DNA of 64,000 nt, taken from assembly GCA_958413765.1 (NCBI GenBank), contig CATYVH010000001.1, positions 124,001-188,000 on the forward strand. Reading direction: 5' to 3'. This DNA comes from an uncultured Collinsella sp. (GTDB lineage: Bacteria > Actinomycetota > Coriobacteriia > Coriobacteriales > Coriobacteriaceae). Below, piece by piece: positions 1-10,104 of the stretch. Numbering within the stretch: position 1 is the first letter of the stretch; each line of letters begins with the position of its first letter. Under the pieces are notes generated by a model. That model searched no databases, was not told the DNA's origin, and saw only the letters and a list, made by a program, of their open reading frames with translations. A program made the translations under genes and the position numbers.

Positions 1-1
1 C

Positions 2-3000
2 TACAACGGCTCCGCGCTGGAGAAGGCCGAGCGCCGCCTCGACAGCCTCTCCAAGAAGGCCGTGGCCGCCGGGGGAAACCTAGAGACTGTCGGCGGCAAG
101 CTCGTGAGCAGCGGCTCCAAGCTGGCCAAGGCCGGAGGCGAGATATACAACTACGGCGAACGCGTGGAGCAGGCCGGGCAGAAGCTGATGCCCATCTCGG
201 CCGCCATCGCCGCCGTCGGCGTGGCCACCGGTGCCGCAGCCGTCAAGATCGACACGTCCCTCACTGGCGTGCGCAAGACCGTGGACGGCACCGAGGAGCA
301 GTACCGCCAGCTCAAGGAATCGGCCATCGAGTTCTCCAAGACCAACGCGGTGAGCGCCGACCAGATTCTCGACATCCAGGCGCTGGGCGCGCAGCTCGGC
401 TTCTCCATCGACGAGCTGGACGAGTTCTCGCGCGTGGTATCCGGTCTGGACATCGCCACCGACATGAACGCCGAGCAGGCGGCCACCGAGCTGGCGCAGT
501 TCGCCAACATCGTGAAGATGTCGCACAGCGACGTCAGCCGCTACGGCTCGGCCATCGTCAACCTCGGCAACAACCTCGCGACAACCGAATCAAGCGTCTC
601 GTCCATGGGGCAGCGCATCGCGGCCGCATCCAACCAAGTCGGCATGAGCACGCCGGACATCCTCGGATGGTCCGGTGCCATGTCCTCCCTCGGCATCGAG
701 GCCGAGGCCGGTGGCACGGCGTTCTCCAACACCGTCGCATCCATCGACAAGGCCGTGGCCACGGGCGGCGACGCGCTCGACTCGTTCGCGTCCATCGCCG
801 GTATGAGCGCCGACCAGTTCGCGCAGAGCTGGAGGACGAGCGCCACCGACACCATGCTGGCCCTCCTCGAGGGCACCAACAGCGCCGAGAACATGACCGT
901 GGCGCTGGAGTCCATGGGCGTGACCGGAATCAGGCAGACCGACGTGCTCAAGCGCCTCGCGGGCAACACGGACCTCGTGAGCCAGGCGCTTCAGGTATCA
1001 AACGACGGCTGGCGCGAGAACACGGCGCTGCAGGACGAGGTCAACAACCGAAACGACTCCATGGCCGCCAAGCTGGAGATCCTGCAGAACAAGGTCATCG
1101 CCGTGGCCGAGGACATCGGCACGCCGCTGGTGAACGCCGCCACCGACGCCGTCGACGCGGCCGAGCCGCTGTTCGAGGCCGTCGAGAACGTGACGCAGGG
1201 CTTCGCCGACATGGACGAGGGCGCGCAGCGCAACGTTATCGCGCTCGCCGCCGTGGCCGCAGCCGCCTCGCCCGTCCTCACGACGAGCGGGCGAATCGTC
1301 AAGACCGTGGGCAACACCGTCACGGCAGTGGGCAAGGCCAGGCAGGAGTGGGGCGTCTACGCCGACGCGCTGACCACCACGAACGCCTCGGCGCTGAAGA
1401 CCTACAGCAGCAACGAGAAGCTGAACAAGGCCCTCGAGAAGAACCCGGCGGCCAAGGCGGCTGGCGGCGTCGAGAAGTACGTCGAGGCCGTGCGCGACGC
1501 CAACGGCGACACGTCAAAGTACCACGCCGCCGTCCGCAAGCTCTCCAACGAGCAGAAGAAGGGCAGCAAGGCCAACGCCGAACTCGTAGAGAGCCTCAAG
1601 AAGGAAGTCGTCGAGAAGCGAAACGCCATGAACCAGTCGAACGGGCTGGTGAACGGATACAAGCAGGAGGCCGCAGCGGCAAAGACGACCGAGGCTGCCA
1701 CCAAGGCGCAAGCCGCAGGCCTCATGACGCTATCGAAGGCGGCAGACGTGGCCAAGCTGGCCCTCGCCGCCGTCGGCCCTGCGCTCGTTATCGCTGGCAT
1801 CACGGCCTTCGTCCAGAGCATGGAGGACGCCAAGAAGCACGCCGACAACCTGAAGGCGTCGACCACCGAGCTTGAGGCCGCCGCAGCGGGTGCCAAGAAC
1901 GAGGTAAAGGAGGAGGCCGGGGCTTTCGACGTCCTCACGGGCTCCACGGGCAGCGCCAAGGCCGACATCGACAAGATGCTCGAGAGCCAGGCGCAGCTCG
2001 CCACCACGCTCAAGGACACGAACACATCGGCAGCGGCTCAATCGGCACAGCTCACGGCCGCATACGACACCATCAGGGAGTACGCGAACAAGAGCGACCT
2101 AAGCACCGAGGCGCAGGGCCGCCTGCGCGCTGCGGTCGATACGGTCAACTCGATGTGCGGCACACAGATAAGCGTCGTCGACCAGGCGAACGGCAAGCTC
2201 GCCGACGAGCACGGTGCCATCAGCGACGTCACGGGTGCGCTCGGCGAGTATGTCGAGAAGAAGCTCGAGCAGATCAGGGTTGACGCGCAGCAGTCGAACC
2301 TCACGGCCCTCTATGAGCAGCAGGCGCAGGACATCCAGACCCTCGCCGTGGCCCAGAAGGACTACAACGACGAACTCAACCGCTGCATGAAGAACAACCC
2401 GCAGATGACGCGCGAGCAGGCCGAGCTGACCGTCAGCTACACGAAGCAGGGCAAGGCACTCGACGAGGCCAAGGCCGCGCTCGGCGCGGTGAACAACTCC
2501 ATCGACACCGTCACGGAGAGCCTCGGCGCATCCGTGGCCGTGGCAGACGGGGCCACGGCGAGCGTGAAGGACCTCGCGGCGGCGTCCCCGGCCGTCTCCT
2601 CCGCGTTCGTCGGCCTCGGGAAGGACCTCGGCCAGTTCTGCGACGACCTCCAGAGCGCCGGAATCAGCGTCGAGGACTTCCAGAGCCTAAGCGACGAGCA
2701 GCTGATCAAGCTGGCCGCTTCGTGGGACGGCACCACCGGGAGCATCATCAAGGCCCTCGGCGACATGGGCATCAAGTGCAAGACCGAGGGGCAGGCGGCG
2801 GCCGACAACTGGGCCAGCGGCCTAAGCGCGGGCGCACAGGGAGCCATCGGCGCGGCCCAGCAGGTCACCGGCTCCACGCTCGAGGAGTTCAAGCGCAACT
2901 GCGACGACTACGGCATCGCCGGAGACGCAGCCGTGACGGCCTTCGCCAACGCGCTCGCCCAGGGCGACACCTACGACGTGGCGGCGGCAAAGGCCAGGGA

Positions 3001-3988
3001 GGCCGTGGGCGGCCTCGACGAGGCCAAGCAGGGCGGCTCCGACTCGGGAACCCTCGCCGGGGCGCTGTTCGCCGAGGGCATCACCACGGGAGGCGCACCG
3101 ACCGAGGGCAACGCGGCAGCGCTGGCCGCAGCGCTGGCGAGCGGCATCTCCACCGCCACCGCCGACGCATCCGCGACGGGCAACTCCGCCGGAGCGGGCT
3201 TCGCCCAGGGCATCGCCGACAACACGCCGCAGACATCGAGCAACGCCGCAGGACTGCGCGCGGCCCTGTCCGGCGGAGTCGCCCCGGCTCCCGGCGACGC
3301 ATCCAGCACGGGCAAGTCCGCTGGTGCACTGTTCGCCAGCGGCATCGGCTCCGCGTCCGGCAGCGCGAACGCCAACGCGCGCTCGCTGGCCAGCAACGCC
3401 AGGTCCGGCGTCTCCTCCTCCCCCGGCGACCTCGGCGGCACGGGCAGCTCCGCTGGCTCCAACTACGCCAGAGGCGTCGGCGCTGCGGCGGGTGCCTCTA
3501 GGTCGAGCGGCTCGTCGCTCGCCAGCAGCGCCTCGTCCGGCGCGAGCGGGTGGAGCGCGTACACGAGCGGCTCGCACCTCGGCCAGCAGTTCGCCAGCGG
3601 CATCGGCTCGGCGTGGAACTCCGTCCGCAGCTTCGCCACGTCGCTGGTCAATGCGGCCAAGAGCGTCATGGGCTTCTCCGTGCCGGAGGACGGCCCCTGG
3701 TCCGGTGCCGAGAAGGGCGGCGAAACCTCGGGACGCCACCTCGGCGAGAACTTCGCCCACGGCATGCTCGAGGCCCGCGCGGACGTGAGGGACAGCGCCA
3801 AGCGCCTCATGGCCACGGCGCAGCTCGACGGCAACGTGGCCTACACGGGCAACGGCGGCACCAAGACCACCGTGGTCAACAACTACTACTCGCTGGGCGA
3901 CGTCAAGATCGACGCCTCCTCGATAAGCGAGTTCATGACACTCAACGACTTCTTCCAGACCGTCCGCAAGGCGAAGGCAGGGATGTAA
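2..3988 (+). CDS. Phage tail tape measure protein (5' end outside window)
   Basis: The reading frame is open from base 2, so the gene begins before the window; 1328 residues are visible. Tape measure proteins span the tail lumen, set tail length and help DNA entry. Support: great length, Ala/Gly/Ser-rich low complexity, an N-terminal TP901-like region with the motif TNAVSADQILDIQALGAQLG (residues about 97-116 of the visible part), a hydrophobic stretch around residue 590, and a C-terminal run of repeated 'GAxFAxGI' units (about residues 1010-1200). It is followed without a gap by the next tail gene (ATG at 3989). Family assignment is sure; the true start cannot be seen. Confidence 0.92.
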   Translation, partial: YNGSALEKAERRLDSLSKKAVAAGGNLETVGGKLVSSGSKLAKAGGEIYNYGERVEQAGQKLMPISAAIAAVGVATGAAAVKIDTSLTGVRKTVDGTEEQYRQLKESAIEFSKTNAVSADQILDIQALGAQLGFSIDELDEFSRVVSGLDIATDMNAEQAATELAQFANIVKMSHSDVSRYGSAIVNLGNNLATTESSVSSMGQRIAAASNQVGMSTPDILGWSGAMSSLGIEAEAGGTAFSNTVASIDKAVATGGDALDSFASIAGMSADQFAQSWRTSATDTMLALLEGTNSAENMTVALESMGVTGIRQTDVLKRLAGNTDLVSQALQVSNDGWRENTALQDEVNNRNDSMAAKLEILQNKVIAVAEDIGTPLVNAATDAVDAAEPLFEAVENVTQGFADMDEGAQRNVIALAAVAAAASPVLTTSGRIVKTVGNTVTAVGKARQEWGVYADALTTTNASALKTYSSNEKLNKALEKNPAAKAAGGVEKYVEAVRDANGDTSKYHAAVRKLSNEQKKGSKANAELVESLKKEVVEKRNAMNQSNGLVNGYKQEAAAAKTTEAATKAQAAGLMTLSKAADVAKLALAAVGPALVIAGITAFVQSMEDAKKHADNLKASTTELEAAAAGAKNEVKEEAGAFDVLTGSTGSAKADIDKMLESQAQLATTLKDTNTSAAAQSAQLTAAYDTIREYANKSDLSTEAQGRLRAAVDTVNSMCGTQISVVDQANGKLADEHGAISDVTGALGEYVEKKLEQIRVDAQQSNLTALYEQQAQDIQTLAVAQKDYNDELNRCMKNNPQMTREQAELTVSYTKQGKALDEAKAALGAVNNSIDTVTESLGASVAVADGATASVKDLAAASPAVSSAFVGLGKDLGQFCDDLQSAGISVEDFQSLSDEQLIKLAASWDGTTGSIIKALGDMGIKCKTEGQAAADNWASGLSAGAQGAIGAAQQVTGSTLEEFKRNCDDYGIAGDAAVTAFANALAQGDTYDVAAAKAREAVGGLDEAKQGGSDSGTLAGALFAEGITTGGAPTEGNAAALAAALASGISTATADASATGNSAGAGFAQGIADNTPQTSSNAAGLRAALSGGVAPAPGDASSTGKSAGALFASGIGSASGSANANARSLASNARSGVSSSPGDLGGTGSSAGSNYARGVGAAAGASRSSGSSLASSASSGASGWSAYTSGSHLGQQFASGIGSAWNSVRSFATSLVNAAKSVMGFSVPEDGPWSGAEKGGETSGRHLGENFAHGMLEARADVRDSAKRLMATAQLDGNVAYTGNGGTKTTVVNNYYSLGDVKIDASSISEFMTLNDFFQTVRKAKAGM

Positions 3989-6409
3989 ATGGCATGGGGC
4001 AACGAGGTCTGGCCTACGGGCCAGACCGCCTGGAACACATATATCGAGTGGAAGATCAAGGAGCACGGCGAGAACTCCTGCTACGTGCAGGTCAAGTACA
4101 GCTCCTACGTCAAGTGCGGCGACATGCAGGGCACCATCCTCAACCGCTCGTGGGGCGGCCAGTACCGCATGTACGGCCCCGGCTGGTACGGCGATTCCGG
4201 CTGGCTCGACGTCGGCTGGGTCAACTACGGAGACCCCGTCACGCGCGAGTGCTCGGCGTGGTACACGAGCTACTCCGGCACCTTCCGCAAGTCGACGTGC
4301 AGGGACACCTTCAGGCCCTCGGCCCCGGTCTGGACTCCCAAGACGCCGAGCAACGCCAAGGCCGTGCGCAAGTCCCAGACCCTGAACGTCATCACGTGGA
4401 CGCGCAACACCACGGCCGCCCGACCGTACGACGGCATCTACGTCGACCGCCAGACCGACGGCGGCGAGTGGGTGAACATCGCCAAGCCGGGCGGAGACAA
4501 GACGGAGTACAGCGACGAGACGGTGCGCCCGAACCACACGTACCGCTACCGAATCGGCGCATACAACACGGCCGGAAACGCCGGTGGCCACTCCTACACC
4601 GAGACGCTGCGCAACCCGCCCGAGAAGCCCGCAGCACCCAGCGGTGCCAAGGTCGAGCGCCTGAACGACGAGAAGAACCTCATAACGTGGGCCAACCACG
4701 CCACGGACGAGGCCCCCTACTCCGAGGTGCGCATCGAGCGCAGCACGGACGGGGGCGGCTCCGTCCAGATCGCCCACGTGAGCGGCTCCGCGACCTCCTA
4801 CACAGACCCGACGTGCTCGGCCGACCACTACTACCGCTATCTGGTACGCGCGTACAACGAGAGCGGCTACTCCGAGCGCGTCATGACCGACCGCACGTTC
4901 AACACGCCGTCCGCGCCATTTAAGCCGAGCGGCCAGCGCACGGGAGACACCTCCGTCGAGCTGACCATCCCGAACCTGTCGCGCACCGCGAGCGCCACCG
5001 AGATTCAGCGCTCGCGCGACCGCAAGGACTGGACCACTATCGCCACGGTATCCGGCAAGGCGCTGTCGTTCGGCGACAACCCCGGCGGCGGCACGTTCTA
5101 CTACCGCGCGCGCAACATGCGCGGCAGCCTCGTCTCCGCGTGGTCCGAGCCATCCGAGGCCATCGTCACGATCTGCGCCCCGGCGGCACCGACGCTCCTC
5201 GCGCCGACGAGCGGCCAGGTACTGCTCGTCTCGCAGGGCAGGGTCACGTTCACGTGGCACCACAACCCCATCGACGGCTCCGCGCAGAGCGCCGCCGAGG
5301 TCCAGTACTCCACGGACGGGGCCTCGTGGAAGACTGTCACGGCCGCGACCGCCCAGAGCGCGAGCGTGCCGAACTTCCCCCTCAACTCCACCGTCTACTG
5401 GCGCGTGCGCACCAAGGGCGTGCACGCCGACTTCGGCCCCTGGTCCGGCAACAGCTCGTTCCACGTCCGGCAGCCCCCGCAGCTCGCCTTCGACGCGCCC
5501 GGCCAGACCGTGCGCAACGTGCCGGTCGGAGTGAGCGTGCAATACGTCGACGCATCCGGCGCGCTCGCGGCCATGGCCGTGGCCATTACCGATATGGGCG
5601 GCAACGTGCTCTACGAGGAGGCGCTCGGCACATCCACGGCCACGAGCGTCACCAAGGACGAGTGGATGCCGGAGGACGGCGGCGAGTACCGAATCGTGGC
5701 CACGGCCCGAAGCACGAGCGGCCTGCAGTCGACGGCCTCCATGCCCTTCCGCGTGGAGTTCGAGCTGCCGCGCCGCGCCTCCCTCCGCATCGAGGCCGAC
5801 ATCGAGCGCGGATACGCCGAGCTGCAGTGCATCGTCGACAACAACGACGAGGGGCAGGACGTCGAGAGCCTTAGCATCTGGCGCGTCACGCGCGACGGTG
5901 AGAGGCTGATCGCCTCCGACCTGTCCGACGGCTCGTCGGTGGTCGACCGCTACGCGCCGCTGAACACCGAGTACAGCTACCGCGTGGCGGCATACGCGGC
6001 CTCGGGCGCATCGAGGGCGACGGAGCACCCCGGCAGCATCAAGACCCCGTACTGCTTCGTCTACTACGGCGACGGCCTTATGGCCCGCGCGCAGTTCGAC
6101 CCGACCGAGCAGCGAAACCTCGAGCGCGCCAACCGCACGCTCGTGCGCTACGCGGGCAGGGACTACCCGGTGCTCTACGACGCGGGCGGTATCAGCGACA
6201 CCCGCCCCCTGACCGCACACGTCATAGGCGAGGAGGAGGTGCGCGCCTTCGAGGACCTCATCCTCTACCCGCGCGCCATCTTCAAGAGCGTGGCCGGTGA
6301 CGTGTTCCACGTCGCCGCCGACGTGAGCGTGAACCGCGACCTGTGCATGCCCACGACGCACGCCGACATCAGTCTCTCGCTGACGAGGGTGGACGGTGAG
6401 GCCCTGTGA
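3989..6409 (+). CDS. Phage tail protein with fibronectin type III-like repeats
   Basis: 806 residues, starting directly after the tape measure stop codon. The middle part has three or four Ig/FN3-like units, each with a W or Y core and a 'YRY' or 'YYRY' strand near its end (for example residues about 110-310). The first 100 residues are aromatic-rich and unrelated to FN3. In siphoviruses the gene after the tape measure is usually the distal tail protein or an adhesive tail-tip protein, and FN3 units there are thought to bind cell-surface sugars. The exact equivalent in known phages is not clear. The stop overlaps the next start (GTGA at 6406-6409), so the two are probably translationally coupled. 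Confidence 0.8.
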   Translation: MAWGNEVWPTGQTAWNTYIEWKIKEHGENSCYVQVKYSSYVKCGDMQGTILNRSWGGQYRMYGPGWYGDSGWLDVGWVNYGDPVTRECSAWYTSYSGTFRKSTCRDTFRPSAPVWTPKTPSNAKAVRKSQTLNVITWTRNTTAARPYDGIYVDRQTDGGEWVNIAKPGGDKTEYSDETVRPNHTYRYRIGAYNTAGNAGGHSYTETLRNPPEKPAAPSGAKVERLNDEKNLITWANHATDEAPYSEVRIERSTDGGGSVQIAHVSGSATSYTDPTCSADHYYRYLVRAYNESGYSERVMTDRTFNTPSAPFKPSGQRTGDTSVELTIPNLSRTASATEIQRSRDRKDWTTIATVSGKALSFGDNPGGGTFYYRARNMRGSLVSAWSEPSEAIVTICAPAAPTLLAPTSGQVLLVSQGRVTFTWHHNPIDGSAQSAAEVQYSTDGASWKTVTAATAQSASVPNFPLNSTVYWRVRTKGVHADFGPWSGNSSFHVRQPPQLAFDAPGQTVRNVPVGVSVQYVDASGALAAMAVAITDMGGNVLYEEALGTSTATSVTKDEWMPEDGGEYRIVATARSTSGLQSTASMPFRVEFELPRRASLRIEADIERGYAELQCIVDNNDEGQDVESLSIWRVTRDGERLIASDLSDGSSVVDRYAPLNTEYSYRVAAYAASGASRATEHPGSIKTPYCFVYYGDGLMARAQFDPTEQRNLERANRTLVRYAGRDYPVLYDAGGISDTRPLTAHVIGEEEVRAFEDLILYPRAIFKSVAGDVFHVAADVSVNRDLCMPTTHADISLSLTRVDGEAL

Positions 6410-7506
6410 TCTGGACAGGTTTCCGGCGCGAGTCTTACATCTACCGCCGCGTGACGTGGCCCGGCCTCGTCGAGGCCGAGGACTACGGCATGTTCACCGG
6501 CGGTCGGCTCACGCACTCCGCGCTGTCGCAGCTCCGCTCCCAGGGCACGCTCGACTTCTCCGGCAGCGCCATCCCCGACGAGCATGACCTCGTGCGCGTG
6601 TACTACCAGATGGAGGACGAGCGCGGCGAGGCGGGGACGTTCGCCCTCGGGACGTACTTCTGCAGCATCGGCACGCCGAAATATAACGGGCCGCTGGTAT
6701 CCGGCAGCGTCGACCTCGAATCTACGCTGCGCCTCGCGGTGAAGGGGAAGTACGGCCGCTACTACACGGTGAAGGCGGGGACCAACGCGGTCGCGCACGC
6801 CGACGGCATCTTCAAGCGCCTCGGCCTCCGGACGAACGAGCCGCGCTGCGACTACGTCCTGCCGAGGGACGTGGTGTACGGGCCGGACGACAGCTGGCTG
6901 ACGATAGCCAACGACCTCCTCGCCATGGCCGGGTTCGCATCGGCCTACCCGGATGCCTACGGCGTCATCCAGATGGTCCCGTACGTCGAGCCGCAGGCGC
7001 GCAAGCCGGTGCGCACGTTCGACGACGGGGCCGACTCCATCATGCTCCCCGAGGTATCCAGATCGGACAACGCGGACGACATACCGAACGCCGTGTACCT
7101 GACCTACGAGACGGAGGAGGAGAGCCTCTGGGCCGTGTGCCGGAACACCGACCCCAACTCCCGCGCGTCCATCCCGTACAGGGGCTACGAGGTCCCGCTC
7201 GTCGACCAGGTGACGGAGCTCACGGGCGCAACCAAGGATGATCGCCTCGAGGCCCTCAAGGCCAAGGCAAAGACGAAGCTCGTGGACAACTCCTCGTCCA
7301 TCGAGTACGTCGAGTGGGGCCACCCGTGGGTGCCCCTGCTGCCCAACGACGCGATCGGCATCGACTATCTCACCGCCGGGCTAAATTGGCGCGGTGCGAT
7401 AACGGAACAGGAGATAGAGGTCGGCGGCCACTGCGCGGTGACGGGCAAGGCCCGCCGCTTCATCCGCTCCGGCTTCGTCACCGAGACGGAGGGAGGGTCA
7501 TGGTAA
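6406..7506 (+). CDS. Phage tail hub / tail-associated protein (probable)
   Basis: 366 residues from a GTG start that overlaps the previous stop by 4 nt. No catalytic motif is recognised. The position (after tape measure and distal tail gene, before an OB-fold-like protein and a BppU-like protein) and the mixed beta-rich sequence fit the tail hub or tail-associated protein of siphoviruses of Gram-positive hosts. Function is inferred from gene order, not from a diagnostic motif. The 3' end overlaps the next gene by 7 nt (ATG at 7500, TAA ending 7506). Confidence 0.6.
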   Translation: MIWTGFRRESYIYRRVTWPGLVEAEDYGMFTGGRLTHSALSQLRSQGTLDFSGSAIPDEHDLVRVYYQMEDERGEAGTFALGTYFCSIGTPKYNGPLVSGSVDLESTLRLAVKGKYGRYYTVKAGTNAVAHADGIFKRLGLRTNEPRCDYVLPRDVVYGPDDSWLTIANDLLAMAGFASAYPDAYGVIQMVPYVEPQARKPVRTFDDGADSIMLPEVSRSDNADDIPNAVYLTYETEEESLWAVCRNTDPNSRASIPYRGYEVPLVDQVTELTGATKDDRLEALKAKAKTKLVDNSSSIEYVEWGHPWVPLLPNDAIGIDYLTAGLNWRGAITEQEIEVGGHCAVTGKARRFIRSGFVTETEGGSW

Positions 7507-7727
7507 GCGGCCACGAGCTGTACGAGCTGCTGTTCGGCGGGACTGGTGCAAAGGAGTCCCACACGTGGGGCACCGTCGCCGCAGTAAACCAAGACGGGAC
7601 CGCCGACGTGCGGCTCAACCCATCCATATCGACCACCTGCACGTGCCTGGCCGAGGTGAAGGCCGGGGACCGCGTGCTGGTGCTCGTGTTCAAGCAAGGA
7701 GCAGTAGTGCTCGGGAAGGCGGTCTAG
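7500..7727 (+). CDS. Small phage tail protein, OB-fold-like
   Basis: 75 residues. The ATG at 7500 overlaps the end of the preceding gene and is preceded by GGAGGG (7491-7496), a good ribosome binding site; an in-frame upstream extension lacks this. The segment GTVAAVNQDGTADVRL followed by a Cys pair (TCTC) and VKAGDRVLVLVF looks like the small beta-barrel (OB) domain seen in baseplate spike and DUF2577-like proteins. Role in tail tip assembly is inferred from this and from position. Confidence 0.6.
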   Translation: MVSGHELYELLFGGTGAKESHTWGTVAAVNQDGTADVRLNPSISTTCTCLAEVKAGDRVLVLVFKQGAVVLGKAV

Positions 7728-8498
7728 ATGCTCATAGACCTCACGCTCGACATCGAGAAGGGCACCAACCGCTTCTCGACGCTCGACAACCCCATCACGC
7801 TTCGGCAGCAGGACGCCGAGGCGTACGTGTTCAACGTCAACCTGCGGCAGGGAGGCGCGGTACTCGACCTCACGGGCATGACCGTGCGCTTCTACGCGCT
7901 GCGCCCGGACGGCGGTAAGGTCATCGACGGCGAGAACGTCGCGGTGCTCTCCGCGCCCGACGGAATCGTGCAGTACACCGTCCCCGCCAAGCTCACGCAG
8001 GCGGCGGGCGACATCCCGACCTCGTACATCCGCATCAGCTCGGGCGACTGGTCGGCATCAACGGGCAACATCGCCATCAGGGTCGTCCCCTCGGTGGCCA
8101 TCGAGGCCACGGGCGGCGACTACATCCCCGAGATCGACCACCTCATCAACGCGCTCGAGGCGCAGCGCGTCACCTACGGCAACGCCGAGGATATGCGCGC
8201 GTCCGAGTGGCAGGCAATCATGGACGAGGTTATCAACGCGCGCGGACGGGCTGACGCCGCGGCAGACCGCTGCGTGGCCGCGCTCGCGTCGCTCAAGGTC
8301 GGCTACGACGACCTGACGGACGACGCGAAGGAGAAGATCGCCGCGATGGCGAGCGCCGGAGTGGTCTTCGCCACGCACGCGGAAATCGACGAGGCGTTCG
8401 ATTCCATCATCGCCCCGGCAATCGGCACCGACACGGTCCTCGACGGCCTCACCCAGGAGGACTACGACTACGCCTTCGGCAAGGTTTTCGGCCAGTAA
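7728..8498 (+). CDS. BppU-like phage upper baseplate protein
   Basis: 256 residues, starting immediately after the previous stop. The N-terminal 120 residues (DITLDIEKG..., FNVNLRQGGAVLDLTG, RISSGDWSASTGNIAIRVV) match the BppU family N-domain, a beta-sandwich that anchors receptor-binding proteins in lactococcal-type phages. The C-terminal half is helical and probably forms a trimeric linker. The next gene encodes the hypervariable receptor-type protein, so this protein may present it at the tail tip. Family call is good; the partner relation is inference. Confidence 0.75.
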   Translation: MLIDLTLDIEKGTNRFSTLDNPITLRQQDAEAYVFNVNLRQGGAVLDLTGMTVRFYALRPDGGKVIDGENVAVLSAPDGIVQYTVPAKLTQAAGDIPTSYIRISSGDWSASTGNIAIRVVPSVAIEATGGDYIPEIDHLINALEAQRVTYGNAEDMRASEWQAIMDEVINARGRADAAADRCVAALASLKVGYDDLTDDAKEKIAAMASAGVVFATHAEIDEAFDSIIAPAIGTDTVLDGLTQEDYDYAFGKVFGQ

Positions 8499-8508
8499 AG
8501 GAGAAAGA

Positions 8509-10104
8509 ATGGCAGTACAGGTAAACAAGTTCATGACGTTCGGCGACACCGTCGACCTCATCACCAAGGTGCACAAGGCCTCGGCGAACCCCGTGGCCGT
8601 CGCGCCGCACTACGACGGCACCAAGGGCGAGTACGACAACCTCGGCGAGTGGTTCAGCCTCCGCCGGGACGGCAAGGTGTACGGCGTGGACATCCCCGAG
8701 TACACCTACTCGAACGACCCCAAGGGCATCAAGACGCGCGACAACGTCGGCCTCGTGTGCCAGCCCGCCACCAACACCACGGCGGGCCGCGACGACTACT
8801 CCAAGCTCAACGCCTTCGAGTACTTCACCGTCAACGGCACTGTCGACGACAGCGGCAAGTTCCACTGCACGGCGATGAAGGGCGACGGCCGCTTCAGGGC
8901 CGACGGCTCCAACGGCGACGTCTGGGTCATGGCCTGCCCCGGCTACTACAGCATCACGCGCAGCAACGGATACAAGCGCCTGCTCTACTCCGACACCAAG
9001 TACGAGGGCATGAGGCCGCTGCCGGGCCAGAAGTACGCCGACGGCACCGAGCGACCGCTCCTCGTGTTCTCGCCCTATCTCGCGTGGTGCGATTCCAACA
9101 ACGTCCCCCACAGCTACTCCGGCAAGGTCCACACGTTCCAGTTCGGCTCGCACGACACCGGAATCAGCTACAGCAAGAAGAAGGGCGCTGGCTACACTGG
9201 CCGCACGGTCGCCGACAACTTCTACCTCCAGCTCATGCTCATGATCAAGTACGCCACGCAGGACCTGCAGAGCCTCGGCGGCTGCACCGACTATGCGAGC
9301 CAGTACAAGGTCCTCGAGGCCGAGACCGGCGTGAACCGCGTGCTCCTGCCGAAGGCGGCGGCCGACTACTTCCTCGTCGGCTCCACGCTGAACTGCGGCC
9401 CGAACAACGACCGAGGCGCGACCGCCGGGCAGTCCACGTTCGCCTACCGCACCGTCACCAAGATCGAGACGATGAGCGACCGCTGCGCGGTCTACGTCGA
9501 CGGCGCAGCGTTCACCACGGCCGTCGACGATTACGTGAGCGCCATGCCCTGGAAGACCGGAACGTGCGACAACCTGCTCGGCACGGACGGCTACCCCATC
9601 GCGGGCAAGCCCAAGCAGCGCCAGCCGTACCGCATCCAGGGCATCGAGGTGCTCTGCGGAGCGTACGAGCCGCTGTGCGACGTGATCGTGAATCAGGTCA
9701 AGACGTCGGCCGACGAGGGCCACTGCGAGCTGTACAAGTGCTTCGATTCGCGCAAGTACTCCTCGGCACTCGACGCCAACCACGTCAAGCTCGACCTCGA
9801 GCTGCCCGCGCGCGACAGCAAGACCAACGGCCAGTGGATGTACAACGAGGACTGGCAGGAGTCCGCGAAGTGCCCCGGCCTCCTCGTGCCCACAGGTTCC
9901 AAGGGAACCTCCACCACAGGCACCTGCGACGCGATATATTCCGACCCGATCTCGTCCCCCGGCCTGCAAGAGCTGCAGTGCTTCGGCAATCTCAGGACTG
10001 GGTCTATGTGCGGTGCCTTCTACGGCAGTTCGAACGCCGGGCTCGGCGGCTACGGGTGGACCTGTGGCGGTCGGCTATCTGGCCTGGGGGTCACCATGGC
10101 CTAG
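8509..10104 (+). CDS. DGR target: tail/receptor protein with hypervariable C-terminal end
   Basis: 531 residues, start at ATG 8509 with an AAGGAGAAAGA ribosome site just upstream. The last 47 residues contain the variable repeat. The encoded tail, with GSMCGAFYGSSNAGLGGYGW then a GGR motif, has the look of a C-type-lectin-fold DGR variable domain (Gly/Asn/Trp-rich, ending in GGRLSG). Comparison with the template repeat shows substitutions at ten codons, all through template adenines (for example Asn to Thr, Ser, Ala or Gly; Tyr to Cys; Lys to Leu). By analogy with BPP-1 Mtd, the protein should sit at the tail tip and select the host receptor. The body of the protein is not recognised. Its stop codon lies in the loop of the DGR hairpin. 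Confidence 0.88.
   Translation: MAVQVNKFMTFGDTVDLITKVHKASANPVAVAPHYDGTKGEYDNLGEWFSLRRDGKVYGVDIPEYTYSNDPKGIKTRDNVGLVCQPATNTTAGRDDYSKLNAFEYFTVNGTVDDSGKFHCTAMKGDGRFRADGSNGDVWVMACPGYYSITRSNGYKRLLYSDTKYEGMRPLPGQKYADGTERPLLVFSPYLAWCDSNNVPHSYSGKVHTFQFGSHDTGISYSKKKGAGYTGRTVADNFYLQLMLMIKYATQDLQSLGGCTDYASQYKVLEAETGVNRVLLPKAAADYFLVGSTLNCGPNNDRGATAGQSTFAYRTVTKIETMSDRCAVYVDGAAFTTAVDDYVSAMPWKTGTCDNLLGTDGYPIAGKPKQRQPYRIQGIEVLCGAYEPLCDVIVNQVKTSADEGHCELYKCFDSRKYSSALDANHVKLDLELPARDSKTNGQWMYNEDWQESAKCPGLLVPTGSKGTSTTGTCDAIYSDPISSPGLQELQCFGNLRTGSMCGAFYGSSNAGLGGYGWTCGGRLSGLGVTMA
9973..10082 (+). repeat. DGR variable repeat (VR)
   Basis: 110 bp at the 3' end of the target gene, aligning without gaps to 10208-10317. 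There are 13 mismatches (9998, 10010, 10028, 10036, 10037, 10039, 10048, 10049, 10054, 10061, 10064, 10075, 10076), and each one faces an A in the template copy. The template has about 26 A's, so half have been changed; no C, G or T of the template is changed. This adenine-only pattern is the hallmark of DGR mutagenic retrohoming. Confidence 0.95.

Noticed and set aside
2822..6361. Minus-strand open frame of 1179 codons opposite the tail genes
   Set aside because: It is antisense to two clear phage genes, has an Arg/Val/Gly/His-rich composition typical of GC-rich shadows and no ribosome site.
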